Below are positions 32,501-41,394 of a DNA stretch of 51,686 nt, piece by piece; the stretch's first letter is position 1, and each line of letters opens with the position of its first letter. The notes under the pieces were generated by a model. It was not told the DNA's origin, ran no database searches, and was given only the letters and a program-made list of their open reading frames with translations. The DNA is taken from contig JAPOIJ010000011.1 of the NCBI GenBank assembly GCA_029979005.1, forward strand, positions 1 to 51,686, written 5' to 3'. Position numbers and translations under genes: made by a program. Source of the DNA: Planctomycetota bacterium. Lineage in GTDB: Bacteria; Planctomycetota; Planctomycetia; Pirellulales; Pirellulaceae.

Positions 32501-32866
32501 ATGCCTACGATTAATCAACTTCTCCGCAAGAAACGCAAGAAGAAACGCAAGTTTACCAAGGCTCCTGTTTTGGAGCGTTGCCCTCAAAAGCAGGGCGTGT
32601 GTCTGCAGGTACGGACAATGACTCCGAAAAAGCCTAATTCGGCGTTGCGGAAGATCACACGTGTAAGACTTTCGAACGGAAAAGAAGTCACGGTATACAT
32701 CCCTGGTGAAGGTCACAACCTTCAAGAGCACTCGATTGTATTGGTACGAGGTGGCCGGGTCCGCGACCTCCCGGGTGTGCGATATCAGGTTGTTCGTGGC
32801 GCCCAAGACACACTGGGTGTTGAAAACCGGAAGCAGTCGCGAAGTCGTTACGGCGCGAAAAAGTAG
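32501..32866 (+). CDS. rpsL: 30S ribosomal protein S12 (Arg88 variant)
   Basis: Decoding-centre protein, 121 residues, with [29 protein letters not shown] and [27 protein letters not shown]. Lys43 is retained. Residue 88, Lys in E. coli, is Arg (CGC at 32762-32764). K88R is a classical streptomycin-resistance change in E. coli and Mycobacterium tuberculosis. First gene of the str operon. Confidence 0.98.
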   Translation: MPTINQLLRKKRKKKRKFTKAPVLERCPQKQGVCLQVRTMTPKKPNSALRKITRVRLSNGKEVTVYIPGEGHNLQEHSIVLVRGGRVRDLPGVRYQVVRGAQDTLGVENRKQSRSRYGAKK

Positions 32867-32931
32867 TTTGTTGCGTTGTTAGCAACTCTAAATATCAATA
32901 GCAATCACTTCAAATAAAAATACAGAGTACC

Positions 32932-33402
32932 ATGGGAAGAATTACCGCCAGCCGAACGCAGCTAAAACCGGATCCAAAGTTTGATTCCATTTTGGCGAGT
33001 AAGTTCATCAATTGCTTGATGTGGGATGGAAAGAAGACCACAGCACAGGCTGTCTTCTACAACGCGTTGGATGAGATCAAAAAGCGTATTCCAGATGCTG
33101 AATCGATTGACGTTTTCACCACTGCGGTTGAAAACGTAAAGCCACACATCGAAGTGCGTTCAAAGCGAGTTGGTGGTGCGTCGTATCAGGTGCCGATGCA
33201 GGTTAGCCGAAGCCGACAGCAGTCGCTTGCGATCCGTTGGATACTCACAGCAATTCGCGATAAAAAAGGCCGTCCGACTCATTTGCGTCTCGCAGATGAA
33301 TTGGTTGCGGCCTACAACCGTGAAGGTGCGGCGATGACGAAACGAGAGAACACCCACCGAATGGCCGAAGCGAACAAAGCGTTTGCCCACTTCGCTTGGT
33401 AA
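32932..33402 (+). CDS. rpsG: 30S ribosomal protein S7
   Basis: Assembly and E-site protein of the small-subunit head, 156 residues: [20 protein letters not shown], the beta-hairpin [19 protein letters not shown] and [20 protein letters not shown]. It follows rpsL by 65 bases and is closed by its own terminator, which separates it from fusA. Confidence 0.97.
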   Translation: MGRITASRTQLKPDPKFDSILASKFINCLMWDGKKTTAQAVFYNALDEIKKRIPDAESIDVFTTAVENVKPHIEVRSKRVGGASYQVPMQVSRSRQQSLAIRWILTAIRDKKGRPTHLRLADELVAAYNREGAAMTKRENTHRMAEANKAFAHFAW

Positions 33403-33418
33403 TACAAAATTGAATCCA

Positions 33419-33450
33419 AACCGCTTCGTCGAACACGGAGCGGTTTTTTT
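33419..33450 (+). terminator. Rho-independent terminator between rpsG and fusA
   Basis: AACCGCTTCGT / ACGGAGCGGTT (one T-G pair) with a CGAAC loop, followed by seven T. In E. coli the str operon is not terminated here. Confidence 0.9.
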
Positions 33451-33543
33451 ATGCGCTTATTGGATTTTAAAAATTGGCTGATTGAAATTTCCGAGTTTAA
33501 GATTAATTTTCCAGGCGATTACGCTTTTAGCTGCTGATTTATT

Positions 33544-35625
33544 ATGGCTCGTAAACTCCAAAATTTGAGGAACATCGGCATCATCGCTCATATCGATGCC
33601 GGAAAAACGACGGTGACTGAGCGGATGTTGTTCCTCAGCGGTGCTAAGCATCGTGTGGGAAAAGTTGACAGTGGAACGACGACAACGGATGACGATCAAG
33701 AAGAGCAGGAACGTGGAATCACCATTTACTCTGCCTGTGTAACGTTTGACTGGAAGGACATCCATGTCAATCTACTCGATACTCCCGGGCACGTAGATTT
33801 TACGGCGGAAGTCGAGCGTAGCCTTCGGGTACTCGATGGTGCTGTCGTCGTGTTTAGCGCACGCGAAGGTGTGGAAGCGCAAAGCGAGACGGTTTGGCGC
33901 CAGGCCAACAAGTATGGCGTACCGAGAATGGCGTTTATCAATAAACTCGATCGCGAAGGTGCTGGATTTGAGCGGGTTTTCAATGAGATCAAAACCCGTC
34001 TGGGAGCCAATCCCGTTGCGTTGCAAATTCCCGTTGGACTGGGGCCATCACACGTAGACGATCCGTTTCGTGGATTGATCGACCTGATAAAGATGCGGTA
34101 TGTGACGTTTGAGGATGAGGGGAAGAAACAAAAAGAGTCCCCGATTCCTGAAGACCTGCTTGATGAAGCGGAGTTCGCTCGCGAGCAATTGTTGGAAACG
34201 CTTTATGACTTCAGTGATGAAATGGCGGAATTGGCGTTTGAAGGAAAATCGATTTCCAACGAGTTGATTCGCAAAACCGTACGCGAAGCGACTTTGAAAG
34301 GAAAAATTCATCCGGTGGTTTGCGGTTCCGCTTTGCATGGAATCGGTGTACAGGGTGTGCTCGATGGAGTTAAGCACTATCTTCCCAATCCACTGGAACG
34401 GCCACCTGTGGTGGGAACCAATCCGCGAAAACCGGAACAGGAGTTGTCTCGTAAGCCAGATCCTAAAGAACCGTTTTGTGGCCTGGTGTTCAAAATTCTA
34501 CCGGCAAAAACTGGCGACCTTTATTGGATACGGATCTACTCGGGAGTATTGAAGGGTAATTCGCGAGTTTACTGTCCATCGAGAGATAAAAAAGAAAATG
34601 CAGCTCAGTTGTGGCAGATTCATGCCACGAAAAAAGAGAGAGATGGTCAATTGGATGAAATTTCCTGTGGCGAAATCGTTGGCGTGATTGGTCCTCGATT
34701 TGCAGTGACGGGAGATACGCTTTGTGAGCAAGGCAATCCAATTCTTCTCGAGCCGATCGAGTTTCCGGAAACGGTGATTGAGATGGCGATTGAACCGGAG
34801 TCGACGGCGGATCGAAATAAACTTGGTGAAGTTCTTGATTTGTTGAAGAAACAGGATCCGACTTTCAAAGCAAATGAAAATGAAGATACTGGCCAGACCT
34901 TGATTGCCGGGATGGGAGAACTTCATCTCGAGGTGATTAAAAATCGGCTGCTGCGAGATTTTAACCTGAATGTGAAAGTTCATAAGCCACGAGTTTCCTA
35001 TCGGGAGACAGTTGGACAGAGTGTAGAAGTTACAGGTGAGTGTCATCGCTTGGTCAATGGCCAACAGTTGTTTGCTAAAGTCAAATTGCGAATGGAACCC
35101 GATGAGAAGATTGAGACGGGGATTGCAATTCGAAGTCGATTGCCGATTGATGCGATGCCACCGGAAATGGTCCAGTCAGTAAAAGACGAAATCAAGGCTC
35201 GCGGCGAGGGAGGCGGTTCGATTGGCAGTTTCCCGTTGGCGAAAATTCGTGTGACATTGTTGGATGCTGAGGCGACGGAGGAATCGACTCCTATGGCGTT
35301 TTCAATTGCAGCCGGAGAAGCGTTCGAAGAAGCGTTAAGAAAGGCCTCTCCGATGTTGCTGGAGCCGATTATGAAGTTGACCATTACCACTCCCGAGGAT
35401 TATTACGGTGAGTTTGTGGGGGATTTGGCACAGCGGCGAGCCCAGATCGTCAGTACGGACACCCACTTAGAAACAACGACGATTATTGCCAATGCACCTT
35501 TGGCTGAGCTATTCGGTTATTCCAGCGCCATGCGTTCCCTTTCGCAGGGGAGGGCAGGGAGTTCGATGGAACCTTTGGAGTATGCTCCCGCGCCAGTTGA
35601 TGTGGCTCAGTCATTTGCCTTGTAA
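33544..35625 (+). CDS. fusA: Elongation factor G
   Basis: Translocase/recycling GTPase, 693 residues: P-loop AHIDAGKTT, intact switch I ERGITIYSAC, DTPGHVDF, NKLDREG, domain IV/V segments (GQTLIAGMGELHLEV, ALRKASPMLLEPIMKLTITTPEDYYG, DLAQRRAQI). The normal RGITI here contrasts with EF-Tu in the same window. VTFDWKDIHVN...LRVLDGAVVVFSAREGVEAQSETVWRQ recalls the mitochondrial-EFG2 / spd-type EF-G known from spirochaetes and planctomycetes, so this may be one of several EF-G copies and possibly a recycling form. No clear ribosome site precedes the ATG. Confidence 0.95.
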   Translation: MARKLQNLRNIGIIAHIDAGKTTVTERMLFLSGAKHRVGKVDSGTTTTDDDQEEQERGITIYSACVTFDWKDIHVNLLDTPGHVDFTAEVERSLRVLDGAVVVFSAREGVEAQSETVWRQANKYGVPRMAFINKLDREGAGFERVFNEIKTRLGANPVALQIPVGLGPSHVDDPFRGLIDLIKMRYVTFEDEGKKQKESPIPEDLLDEAEFAREQLLETLYDFSDEMAELAFEGKSISNELIRKTVREATLKGKIHPVVCGSALHGIGVQGVLDGVKHYLPNPLERPPVVGTNPRKPEQELSRKPDPKEPFCGLVFKILPAKTGDLYWIRIYSGVLKGNSRVYCPSRDKKENAAQLWQIHATKKERDGQLDEISCGEIVGVIGPRFAVTGDTLCEQGNPILLEPIEFPETVIEMAIEPESTADRNKLGEVLDLLKKQDPTFKANENEDTGQTLIAGMGELHLEVIKNRLLRDFNLNVKVHKPRVSYRETVGQSVEVTGECHRLVNGQQLFAKVKLRMEPDEKIETGIAIRSRLPIDAMPPEMVQSVKDEIKARGEGGGSIGSFPLAKIRVTLLDAEATEESTPMAFSIAAGEAFEEALRKASPMLLEPIMKLTITTPEDYYGEFVGDLAQRRAQIVSTDTHLETTTIIANAPLAELFGYSSAMRSLSQGRAGSSMEPLEYAPAPVDVAQSFAL

Positions 35626-35737
35626 ATTTTTTCATGAAAATTAAAAGGGGAGTGTAAGTTTCTTCGGTCGTTGATGTCGATCATTAATGTAGGAAGTTTG
35701 ATGGAGTCGATCGTTCCAATCCTGCGAAAGTGGCTTG

Positions 35738-35765
35738 TTGACCTGTAACGGCAACCGGCTAGAAT
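35738..35765 (+). promoter_or_regulatory. Promoter of the thioredoxin gene
   Basis: TTGACC (-35) and TAGAAT (-10) are 16 bases apart, about 88 bases before the ATG; each matches the sigma-70 consensus in five of six bases. Confidence 0.6.
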
Positions 35766-35853
35766 CGAAAAAACGATCGAGATTATCTGGATTTGTGTAT
35801 TCGTTATTCGGGGTATTTCCCGACATAGCGACGATTTTAAAATTGGAGAAAAT

Positions 35854-36174
35854 ATGGCGGCAGAATTTACGAAGGACTCATTCGAAGCGGATGTTATCGG
35901 CTCCGAGAAACCCGTTTTGGTTGATTTTTGGTCGCAAGGCTGACCTCCCTGCAAAAGACTGGGTCCAGTCATTGATGAACTTGCAGCAGAGAACGATGGA
36001 AAATCGGTTGTCGGCAAGGTAAACGTAGGCGAACACATGGAGTTGGCGGTCCAATTTGGAATTTCCGCTGTTCCAACAATTTTGGTATTCAAAGGTGGCG
36101 AGGTTGTCGAGCGAATCGCCGGATACAAGGACAAAAGCGAATTGCAGGCTGTTCTTGACAATCACAGCAGCTAA
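35854..36174 (+). CDS. trxA: Thioredoxin, probable selenoprotein (Sec30, UPPC active site)
   Basis: Thioredoxin of 106 residues, the disulfide reductase of the cytoplasm and an electron donor for ribonucleotide reductase. The ATG at 35854 has GGAG upstream. The frame is open to TAA at 36172 except for a TGA at 35941-35943. It falls exactly at the first active-site Cys: VLVDFWSQG-[TGA]-PPCKRLGPVIDELA aligns with FWAEWCGPCK of E. coli. The rest is intact, including the cis-Pro motif SAVPTILVFKGGEVV. A hairpin GACTG-GGTC-CAGTC starts 13 bases after the TGA, with its loop 18 bases after, which fits bacterial SECIS rules. I therefore read TGA as selenocysteine. A nonsense mutation or base error is the alternative. 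It has its own promoter and terminator. Confidence 0.85.
35944..35985 (+). promoter_or_regulatory. Candidate bacterial SECIS element
   Basis: Downstream of the TGA at 35941, GACTG (35957-35961) pairs with CAGTC (35966-35970) around the loop GGTC. The E. coli fdhF SECIS also has a GGUC apical sequence whose G and U contact SelB. The loop begins 18 bases after the TGA, within the 16-37 range known for bacterial SECIS. A lower stem TGCAA (35950) / TTGCA (35981) is possible. Confidence 0.75.
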
Positions 36175-36205
36175 CGATTGGCTCTGCAAATTGCCGTTAA
36201 ACACT

Positions 36206-36233
36206 AACCTTTGCCTTCGAGCAAAGGTTTTTT
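36206..36233 (+). terminator. Rho-independent terminator after the thioredoxin gene
   Basis: AACCTTTGC / GCAAAGGTT, a perfect nine-base stem with a CTTCGA loop, runs into six T, 32 bases after the stop. Confidence 0.92.
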
Positions 36234-36362
36234 AATGCGCGGATAAAAGCGATCCTAAAGGCAAGGATTGACAGCAACCTAAGATCGGCATTCGGTTTGT
36301 CGCATGTGTCGGCTATTCTTTAGCGAGAAAAAGTTCGGACCTGTTAACATTGTGATATTGGT

Positions 36363-37667
36363 ATGACTCCAGCGGAGTGCGAGCAAAATTCAACGACTGC
36401 AACCGGCCAATTGCCAAGCGTTGGTGTGCCTTGGATGACGCTTGGTCTTCCGATTTTGGCTGCCGCATTGATCTTTTTCTTTTCCCCTAATTTTCGGGTA
36501 ACTGGAACGTTGCGCACCGCTCCCTTAGGCGGCGATTTTCTTCAGGAGTGGATTGGGGCGACCGTTCTTTCGGGAGAGCAGGCATCGAAGTTATATGAAA
36601 GGCAATACGTTGATGCGTTGCAGCATGATCCTCAGGTTGTCGGCTTTGCTTGGTCGGAAACAAGTTATTTTCCGATGGTTTACCCTCCATTTTATTATTC
36701 ACTTCTAAGGCCGTTGGCCGGGTTGGAGTATCCGACTGCTTCCAAGTTGTGGCTGGTCTTAAGCGCGGTAGCGTTTTCGATTGTTGGCTGGCTTGTCTAT
36801 CGGTTTTATCCAGCCAGTCGAGATTATATTTTTGCTTATATTCTGGCGGCGGTTCTTTTTGCGCCCTTTCTCAATTCGCTTGTCATGGGGCAGAAGTCTG
36901 TTTTTCTATTATTGATTTTGTTGGGGGCCTATCTTTTGCTTCGCTGCCAACGTCCATTTATTGCGGGACTGGTGTTTGGCTTGATCGCTTTCAAACCACA
37001 CCTAGGCCTGGTGATTGGATTGGCGATGTTGGCAAAACGGCAGTGGTCTTTTGCTGCCGGCGCGGTATCGGTGGTTGGGGCGTTTGTGACTTATTCCTGC
37101 CTTTTTCAGGGGGAACTCTGGGGCGATTATCTTCATGTCGTTTCGCAAATGGATAACTATTTGCAAACGCACGGCTATCAGCTTGAGGATGCACACAGTT
37201 TATGGGGGGCAGTGACCCTCGGGTTTCATTCGCAGCCTCTGTGGTTTTCAAAGCTAAGTACCGTCGTGCTGTCGCTGCTTGTGGTTTGTTTATTGTGGAG
37301 AGCCATTGGTGAAACGGTTGCTTTGAATTCGGATGCGTTTGCGAGGCAATTTTCAGCGATGATTATTGCGACTGTGCTGTTGAGTCCGCATTTTTATGGC
37401 TACGATTTGACGATTCTGTTGTTGCCGTTTCTGCTAATTCTCTCAACTACCAATCTTGTTCGTTGGCGAAAAATGCGGAGCGAGCGAGTTATCGTAATTT
37501 TAGTCCTCGTTTGCTTCGGTCTATCCGGCGCGTTTTCAGAAATTGCTGGATCCACCCATGTTCAATCCAGCACTGTGTTATTGATTGCATTGCTGTTGTT
37601 TTTAGCAAGGGTGAGAAGCGACGATTGTCGAGCGATTGAGCAAGCAGGCGAAAATTCGTGTGACTGA
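36363..37667 (+). CDS. GT87/DUF2029 family integral membrane glycosyltransferase
   Basis: Polytopic membrane protein of 434 residues with about ten spans. GGDFLQEWIGA in the first outer loop, MVYPPFYYSLLRPL, the LVMGQKSVFLLLILLGAYLL helix and LIAFKPHLGLVIGLA follow the order seen in the DUF2029/GT87 family, which includes polyprenyl-phosphate-mannose-dependent mannosyltransferases. The acidic GGDF pair is the likely catalytic site by family analogy. The start is an ATG at 36363. It stands alone, convergent with the enzyme I gene, so the acceptor is unknown. Confidence 0.82.
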   Translation: MTPAECEQNSTTATGQLPSVGVPWMTLGLPILAAALIFFFSPNFRVTGTLRTAPLGGDFLQEWIGATVLSGEQASKLYERQYVDALQHDPQVVGFAWSETSYFPMVYPPFYYSLLRPLAGLEYPTASKLWLVLSAVAFSIVGWLVYRFYPASRDYIFAYILAAVLFAPFLNSLVMGQKSVFLLLILLGAYLLLRCQRPFIAGLVFGLIAFKPHLGLVIGLAMLAKRQWSFAAGAVSVVGAFVTYSCLFQGELWGDYLHVVSQMDNYLQTHGYQLEDAHSLWGAVTLGFHSQPLWFSKLSTVVLSLLVVCLLWRAIGETVALNSDAFARQFSAMIIATVLLSPHFYGYDLTILLLPFLLILSTTNLVRWRKMRSERVIVILVLVCFGLSGAFSEIAGSTHVQSSTVLLIALLLFLARVRSDDCRAIEQAGENSCD

Positions 37668-37719
37668 TGTTATTGTGAATGATTCTGCTTTCGCAATGGT
37701 GAGCTTTGGGAATACGAGA

Positions 37720-39477
37720 TTACTCTGTCGAAAGCATTTTCAAGTCTGGTGCGATCCGCTCGATTAGGCGGGCGACGAATTTTTTCACCTGCGCCGTCGT
37801 TTTGAATTTCATGACTGCGGCCACGATTCGCTCAGATTCTTCAACGGTAATTTGACTCGCCAGTTGTTTGATCGAAGGAATGAAGGCGGGGCTCATGCTG
37901 AACCGTCGCAGTCCCATTCCCAGCAAGAGCACGAACGCTCGCGGGGTGCCTGCCATTTCGCCGCAAACTGTAATTGGGACGTTTGCTCGATTGCAAACCT
38001 CGATTACGTTTTTGAGGACAATTAATACGGGAGGTGCCAGGGGCTGGCAAAGGTGGGCGACTTTTGGGTTATCGCGGTCGGCAGCCATTAGGTACTGCAC
38101 GAGGTCATTTGAACCGACAGACACGAAATCGACTAAATCAATCATCGTGCTAATGGAGACGGCTGCTGCAGGGACTTCCAACATCATGCCAATCGGGACT
38201 TCTTTTGTTTTGATACCTCTTGAGTTGAGTGTCTTGTAGGCTCGGCGAACCATGCTGCGAAGTTTTCGAATTTCTTCGACCGTGGTAACCATCGGGAACA
38301 TTAGCCGGACCGTACCTTCCGGGAATTCACTCGCGGCCCGAACGATTGCGCGAATTTGAGTATTGAAGAATTCAGGGTGCTCGAAAGAAAGCCGGATGCT
38401 TCGCCAGCCCATAAACGGGTTCGCTTCTTTGTGGTCGTGGCCGAGGTAGGCGACCGTCTTGTCTCCACCAATATCGAGCGTACGAATAGTTACGTTGTGG
38501 TTGGGGCTGGCAGCAACGATTGCCCGGTAGGCTTCGTATTGTTCGTCTTCGTCGGGAACGCTGGGATGGGTAAGGTACAGGTATTCCGTCCGGTAAAGGC
38601 CGACACCGGAAGCCCCCATCGCGCACGCGGCGTTGGCATCAGCGACACCGTTAATATTGCCTTGTAGGCGAAGTTCGCAGCCATCGGCTGTAAGGGAAGG
38701 TTGGTCTCGATTGGTTGCGAGTTTGTCTTTTAAATCGAAAAATTCGCGTTCGAGTTTCTTGAACGCTTTGAGCGTCTCGGAATTAGGGTTGATCTCGATA
38801 TGGCCGTCGCGACCATCGACAACGATCGTATCTCCGGTTTTTACCTTTCGCGCGATTCCACTAACGCCAGAAACCGCAGGGATACCTCGTGAGCGAGCCA
38901 CAATCGCCGCGTGGCTGGTTTGGCTACCTTTTTGCGTGACGATGCCATGCACGTCCATGTCGCCCAAAGCGACAACTTGAGATGGCAAAAGTTCGTCTGC
39001 CACGACAATTAGCGGCCCCACGATTGATCCAGTCTCAGGTTTAGCGGCATCGTTGAGGTGGCTTCCCAGTCGGATGATCACGTCGCGGACGTCGTTGAGT
39101 CTTTCCTGGAGGTATTCATCGTTGGTCCTTGCAAAGAGAGTTGTGTATTCTCCGAGCAACCGATGAAGTGCAGCGGACGAATTCATTTTATCGTCAACGA
39201 TCCAACTGCGAATCTTGTTCGTGAACGCAGCATCTCGGAGGATCGCCTGGTGAACAGCAAAGATCGATGCTTCTTCGCGGCCGACTTGCGCTTCAACTTT
39301 GCGCTCCAAGGCGCGAAGATCCGCACCGGCTTTATCGCGAGCGGTCTCGTAGTTGGCCAGTTCGGCGGTAATTTGGGAGTCTTCGAGGCGCTTGGTATCA
39401 GGATTAACGAAAATTTCGTGAATCACATAGGCTGTGCCTATCGCAACTCCGGGTGAGACTGCTATTCCTCTTCGCAT
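37720..39477 (-). CDS. ptsI: Phosphoenolpyruvate-protein phosphotransferase (PTS enzyme I)
   Basis: Takes phosphate from phosphoenolpyruvate and passes it to HPr. 585 residues: N-terminal GIAVSPGVAIGTAYV, the phospho-His site QKGSQTSHAAIVAR with His189 (the same number as in E. coli), and the C-terminal PEP-binding barrel with LYRTEYLYL, NPFMGWRSIRLS, MLEVPAA and DFVSVGSNDLVQYLMAADR. There is no N-terminal GAF domain, so it is ptsI-like rather than ptsP-like. HPr and sugar permeases are not nearby; in planctomycetes such proteins may serve regulation more than sugar uptake (inference). Confidence 0.94.
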   Translation of the reverse strand: MRRGIAVSPGVAIGTAYVIHEIFVNPDTKRLEDSQITAELANYETARDKAGADLRALERKVEAQVGREEASIFAVHQAILRDAAFTNKIRSWIVDDKMNSSAALHRLLGEYTTLFARTNDEYLQERLNDVRDVIIRLGSHLNDAAKPETGSIVGPLIVVADELLPSQVVALGDMDVHGIVTQKGSQTSHAAIVARSRGIPAVSGVSGIARKVKTGDTIVVDGRDGHIEINPNSETLKAFKKLEREFFDLKDKLATNRDQPSLTADGCELRLQGNINGVADANAACAMGASGVGLYRTEYLYLTHPSVPDEDEQYEAYRAIVAASPNHNVTIRTLDIGGDKTVAYLGHDHKEANPFMGWRSIRLSFEHPEFFNTQIRAIVRAASEFPEGTVRLMFPMVTTVEEIRKLRSMVRRAYKTLNSRGIKTKEVPIGMMLEVPAAAVSISTMIDLVDFVSVGSNDLVQYLMAADRDNPKVAHLCQPLAPPVLIVLKNVIEVCNRANVPITVCGEMAGTPRAFVLLLGMGLRRFSMSPAFIPSIKQLASQITVEESERIVAAVMKFKTTAQVKKFVARLIERIAPDLKMLSTE

Positions 39478-39774
39478 TCCAATAGATTACCAGATTTTCC
39501 GAGTGAGGGACATGGAGTGGATAAAACGACCATTCTACTGGGGTTTAGGGGCATCTGGGGGTTCTGTTTAAGCGAAGTTTACAATGGTCTCTGTGACGGT
39601 AGGGAAATGGGTTGCAAGTCTGGTTTTTAGCTGAATTTAACTGTTGAAATCGGTAGTTCTGGCTGCTATCTGTTGTTGAGGTAAAACATTCATTTTGCTA
39701 CATTTGGGTCGACCAGAGAAAGCATCGACGGGATGTTTCGCGGTCATCCCAGAATCACAACGGGTTCATTGAGA
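39478..39774. other. Divergent intergenic region, 297 bases
   Basis: Lies between ptsI (minus) and the FabZ-like gene (plus). I see no gene and no convincing promoter boxes, though both promoters must be here. Confidence 0.4.
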
Positions 39775-40296
39775 ATGCGATTTTCCCAGCTCGACCGGAT
39801 ACTTGCGCTGGAGAAAGGTGCGTCGATAGCCGCGGTGAAGTGCCTGACTTTGTCCGAAGATTACCTTCAGGATCATTTTCCACGGTTTCCTGTGATGCCG
39901 GGTGTGATGATGTTGGAGTCCATGTTTCAGACGAGCATGTGGTTAGTTCGCTCGTCCCATGACTTTCAATATTCCAGTGTTGTTCTGCGGGAAACGAAGA
40001 GCCTGAAGTTCCAGGGCTTCGTACAACCCGGCGATTCACTCATAGTGAATGCTGAAATCAAAAAAGTGGATGGATCACTAACTAGTTTGAAAGTTGTGGG
40101 CTCGGTTAACGGAGTCGCGGCGACAAGCGGTAGGTTAGTACTAGATACTTTTAATTTGGCGGATCGAGGGGATGTGGATCCTGCCATTGACGACTATATG
40201 AAACATAAGTTTCGAATGAATTTTAAGTGGTTATTTAATCAACTTGGAAACGAAAGTTCGAGTCCCGACGAGGGAGCGACTTTGGCGACCGGTTAA
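39775..40296 (+). CDS. FabZ-like 3-hydroxyacyl-ACP dehydratase
   Basis: Hot-dog fold dehydratase, expected to remove water from 3-hydroxyacyl-ACP. 173 residues from the ATG at 39775 (MRFSQLDRILALEKG); a start at 39733 would add 14 residues. The active-site motif DHFPRFPVMPGVMMLE carries His34 and Glu48, as in FabZ. FabZ homologues are about 150 residues; the extra tail is polar. First gene of a five-gene plus-strand set with ACP, a second dehydratase-like protein, FabF-like synthase and a kinase-like protein. Confidence 0.88.
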   Translation: MRFSQLDRILALEKGASIAAVKCLTLSEDYLQDHFPRFPVMPGVMMLESMFQTSMWLVRSSHDFQYSSVVLRETKSLKFQGFVQPGDSLIVNAEIKKVDGSLTSLKVVGSVNGVAATSGRLVLDTFNLADRGDVDPAIDDYMKHKFRMNFKWLFNQLGNESSSPDEGATLATG

Positions 40297-40377
40297 ACTG
40301 AACGTTCGTAGCATCGTCCATTCAGGCGGTGTTACAAATCATATTCACACAGCAGTTCCAAACGGAGAGAGTTTCGA

Positions 40378-40761
40378 ATGCCCGTAAACGAAGAGGTATT
40401 TGGTAAGGTTAAAGAAGCCTTGATAGACGCGTTAGGCGTTGAAGATGACGAAGTTACCGATGAAGCCACGATGGTGGGTGATCTCGGTGCCGAGTCTATC
40501 GATTTTTTGGATATCGTTTTCAAACTTGAAAAAGCATTTGATATTTCGATTCCCAGAGACGAACTTTTCCCCGATGATATCTTGACCAATGCTGAGTACA
40601 TCAGCGACGGCAAAGTCACTCCAGAGGGACTCGAAAAACTAAAAGAACGCATGCCATTTGCGGATTTCACAAAATTTGAAACGAATCCGCTGATTCAAGA
40701 TTTCGGAAATTTGTTAACGGTCAAGGACCTTTGCAAATATGTCGAATTAAAAATTAGCTAA
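40378..40761 (+). CDS. Acyl carrier protein with C-terminal insertion
   Basis: Carries acyl chains on phosphopantetheine. The attachment site is Ser40 in LGAESIDFLDIVFKLEKAFD (codon 40495-40497). At 127 residues it is about 50 longer than a normal ACP: residues 66-110 (TNAEYISDGKVTPEGLEKLKE...) separate helix II/III from the final LLTVKDLCKYVELKIS. A good ribosome site (AACGGAGAGAG) precedes the ATG. It lies between the two dehydratase-like genes and is probably the dedicated carrier of this cluster. Confidence 0.9.
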   Translation: MPVNEEVFGKVKEALIDALGVEDDEVTDEATMVGDLGAESIDFLDIVFKLEKAFDISIPRDELFPDDILTNAEYISDGKVTPEGLEKLKERMPFADFTKFETNPLIQDFGNLLTVKDLCKYVELKIS

Positions 40762-40854
40762 TTGGCTCGATGAGTAATTCAAAAGGTCCACGGGCAGACG
40801 CTCGTTGGGCCTTCGTTCATTAAAACCTTTCATGTTTCTTTCGAGTGTGATTCG

Positions 40855-41394
40855 ATGCGATGGTTCTGGATAGATCGATTTACTGAATTGGTAAGCGGAC
40901 AGTCGGCAGTGGCTGTAAAAAATGTTTCGCTTAGTGAAGAGGTCATTGACGATTATGCACCGGGTCGAACCTTCTTCCCCCCTTCACTTATTGTCGAAGG
41001 TCTCGCCCAAACGGGTGGATTGTTAGTCGGGCAAATGAGCGATTTCAATGATCGTGTTGTTTTGGCTAAAATTTCGAAGTGCAAGTTTCATCGGGAAGCT
41101 TATCCTGGCGACACTTTGACCTATCGCGTAAAAATAGACAATCAAGAGGGAATCGGGGCGATGGTCCAGGGGACTTCTCACATTGGCGATGAATTGCAGT
41201 GCGAGATTGAGCTGATGTTTGCCAGTCTTGATGACGAGCGGTTTGAGGACGTTGAGTTGTTTGAGCCGGCTCAGTTTTGCCGTATGATCCGTACTTTAAG
41301 ATTGTTTGAGGTGGGGGTTGATGCTGATGGGAACCCTGTTCAGGTGCCTGCGCACATGGTGGCCGCGGAAAAGGCGCTACTGAAGTCAGGTTGA
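40855..41394 (+). CDS. FabZ/FabA-like hot-dog protein with Tyr in place of catalytic His
   Basis: Protein of 179 residues aligned with the first dehydratase from residue 1 (MRWFWIDRFTELVSG). The active-site segment reads DDYAPGRTFFPPSLIVEGLAQTGG: Glu48 is kept, but the catalytic His34 is Tyr34 and the PG after the motif is PP. It is therefore unlikely to be a normal dehydratase; it may bind acyl-ACP, act as a partner of the first protein or have another activity. The C-terminal 40 residues (ARMIRTLRLFEVG-type) are not in FabZ. Confidence 0.8.
   Translation: MRWFWIDRFTELVSGQSAVAVKNVSLSEEVIDDYAPGRTFFPPSLIVEGLAQTGGLLVGQMSDFNDRVVLAKISKCKFHREAYPGDTLTYRVKIDNQEGIGAMVQGTSHIGDELQCEIELMFASLDDERFEDVELFEPAQFCRMIRTLRLFEVGVDADGNPVQVPAHMVAAEKALLKSG

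Noticed and set aside
35854-36174. The thioredoxin gene as a plain pseudogene
   Set aside because: Only one stop, exactly at the active-site Cys, with a SECIS-like hairpin, promoter and terminator intact; decay would not choose that codon.
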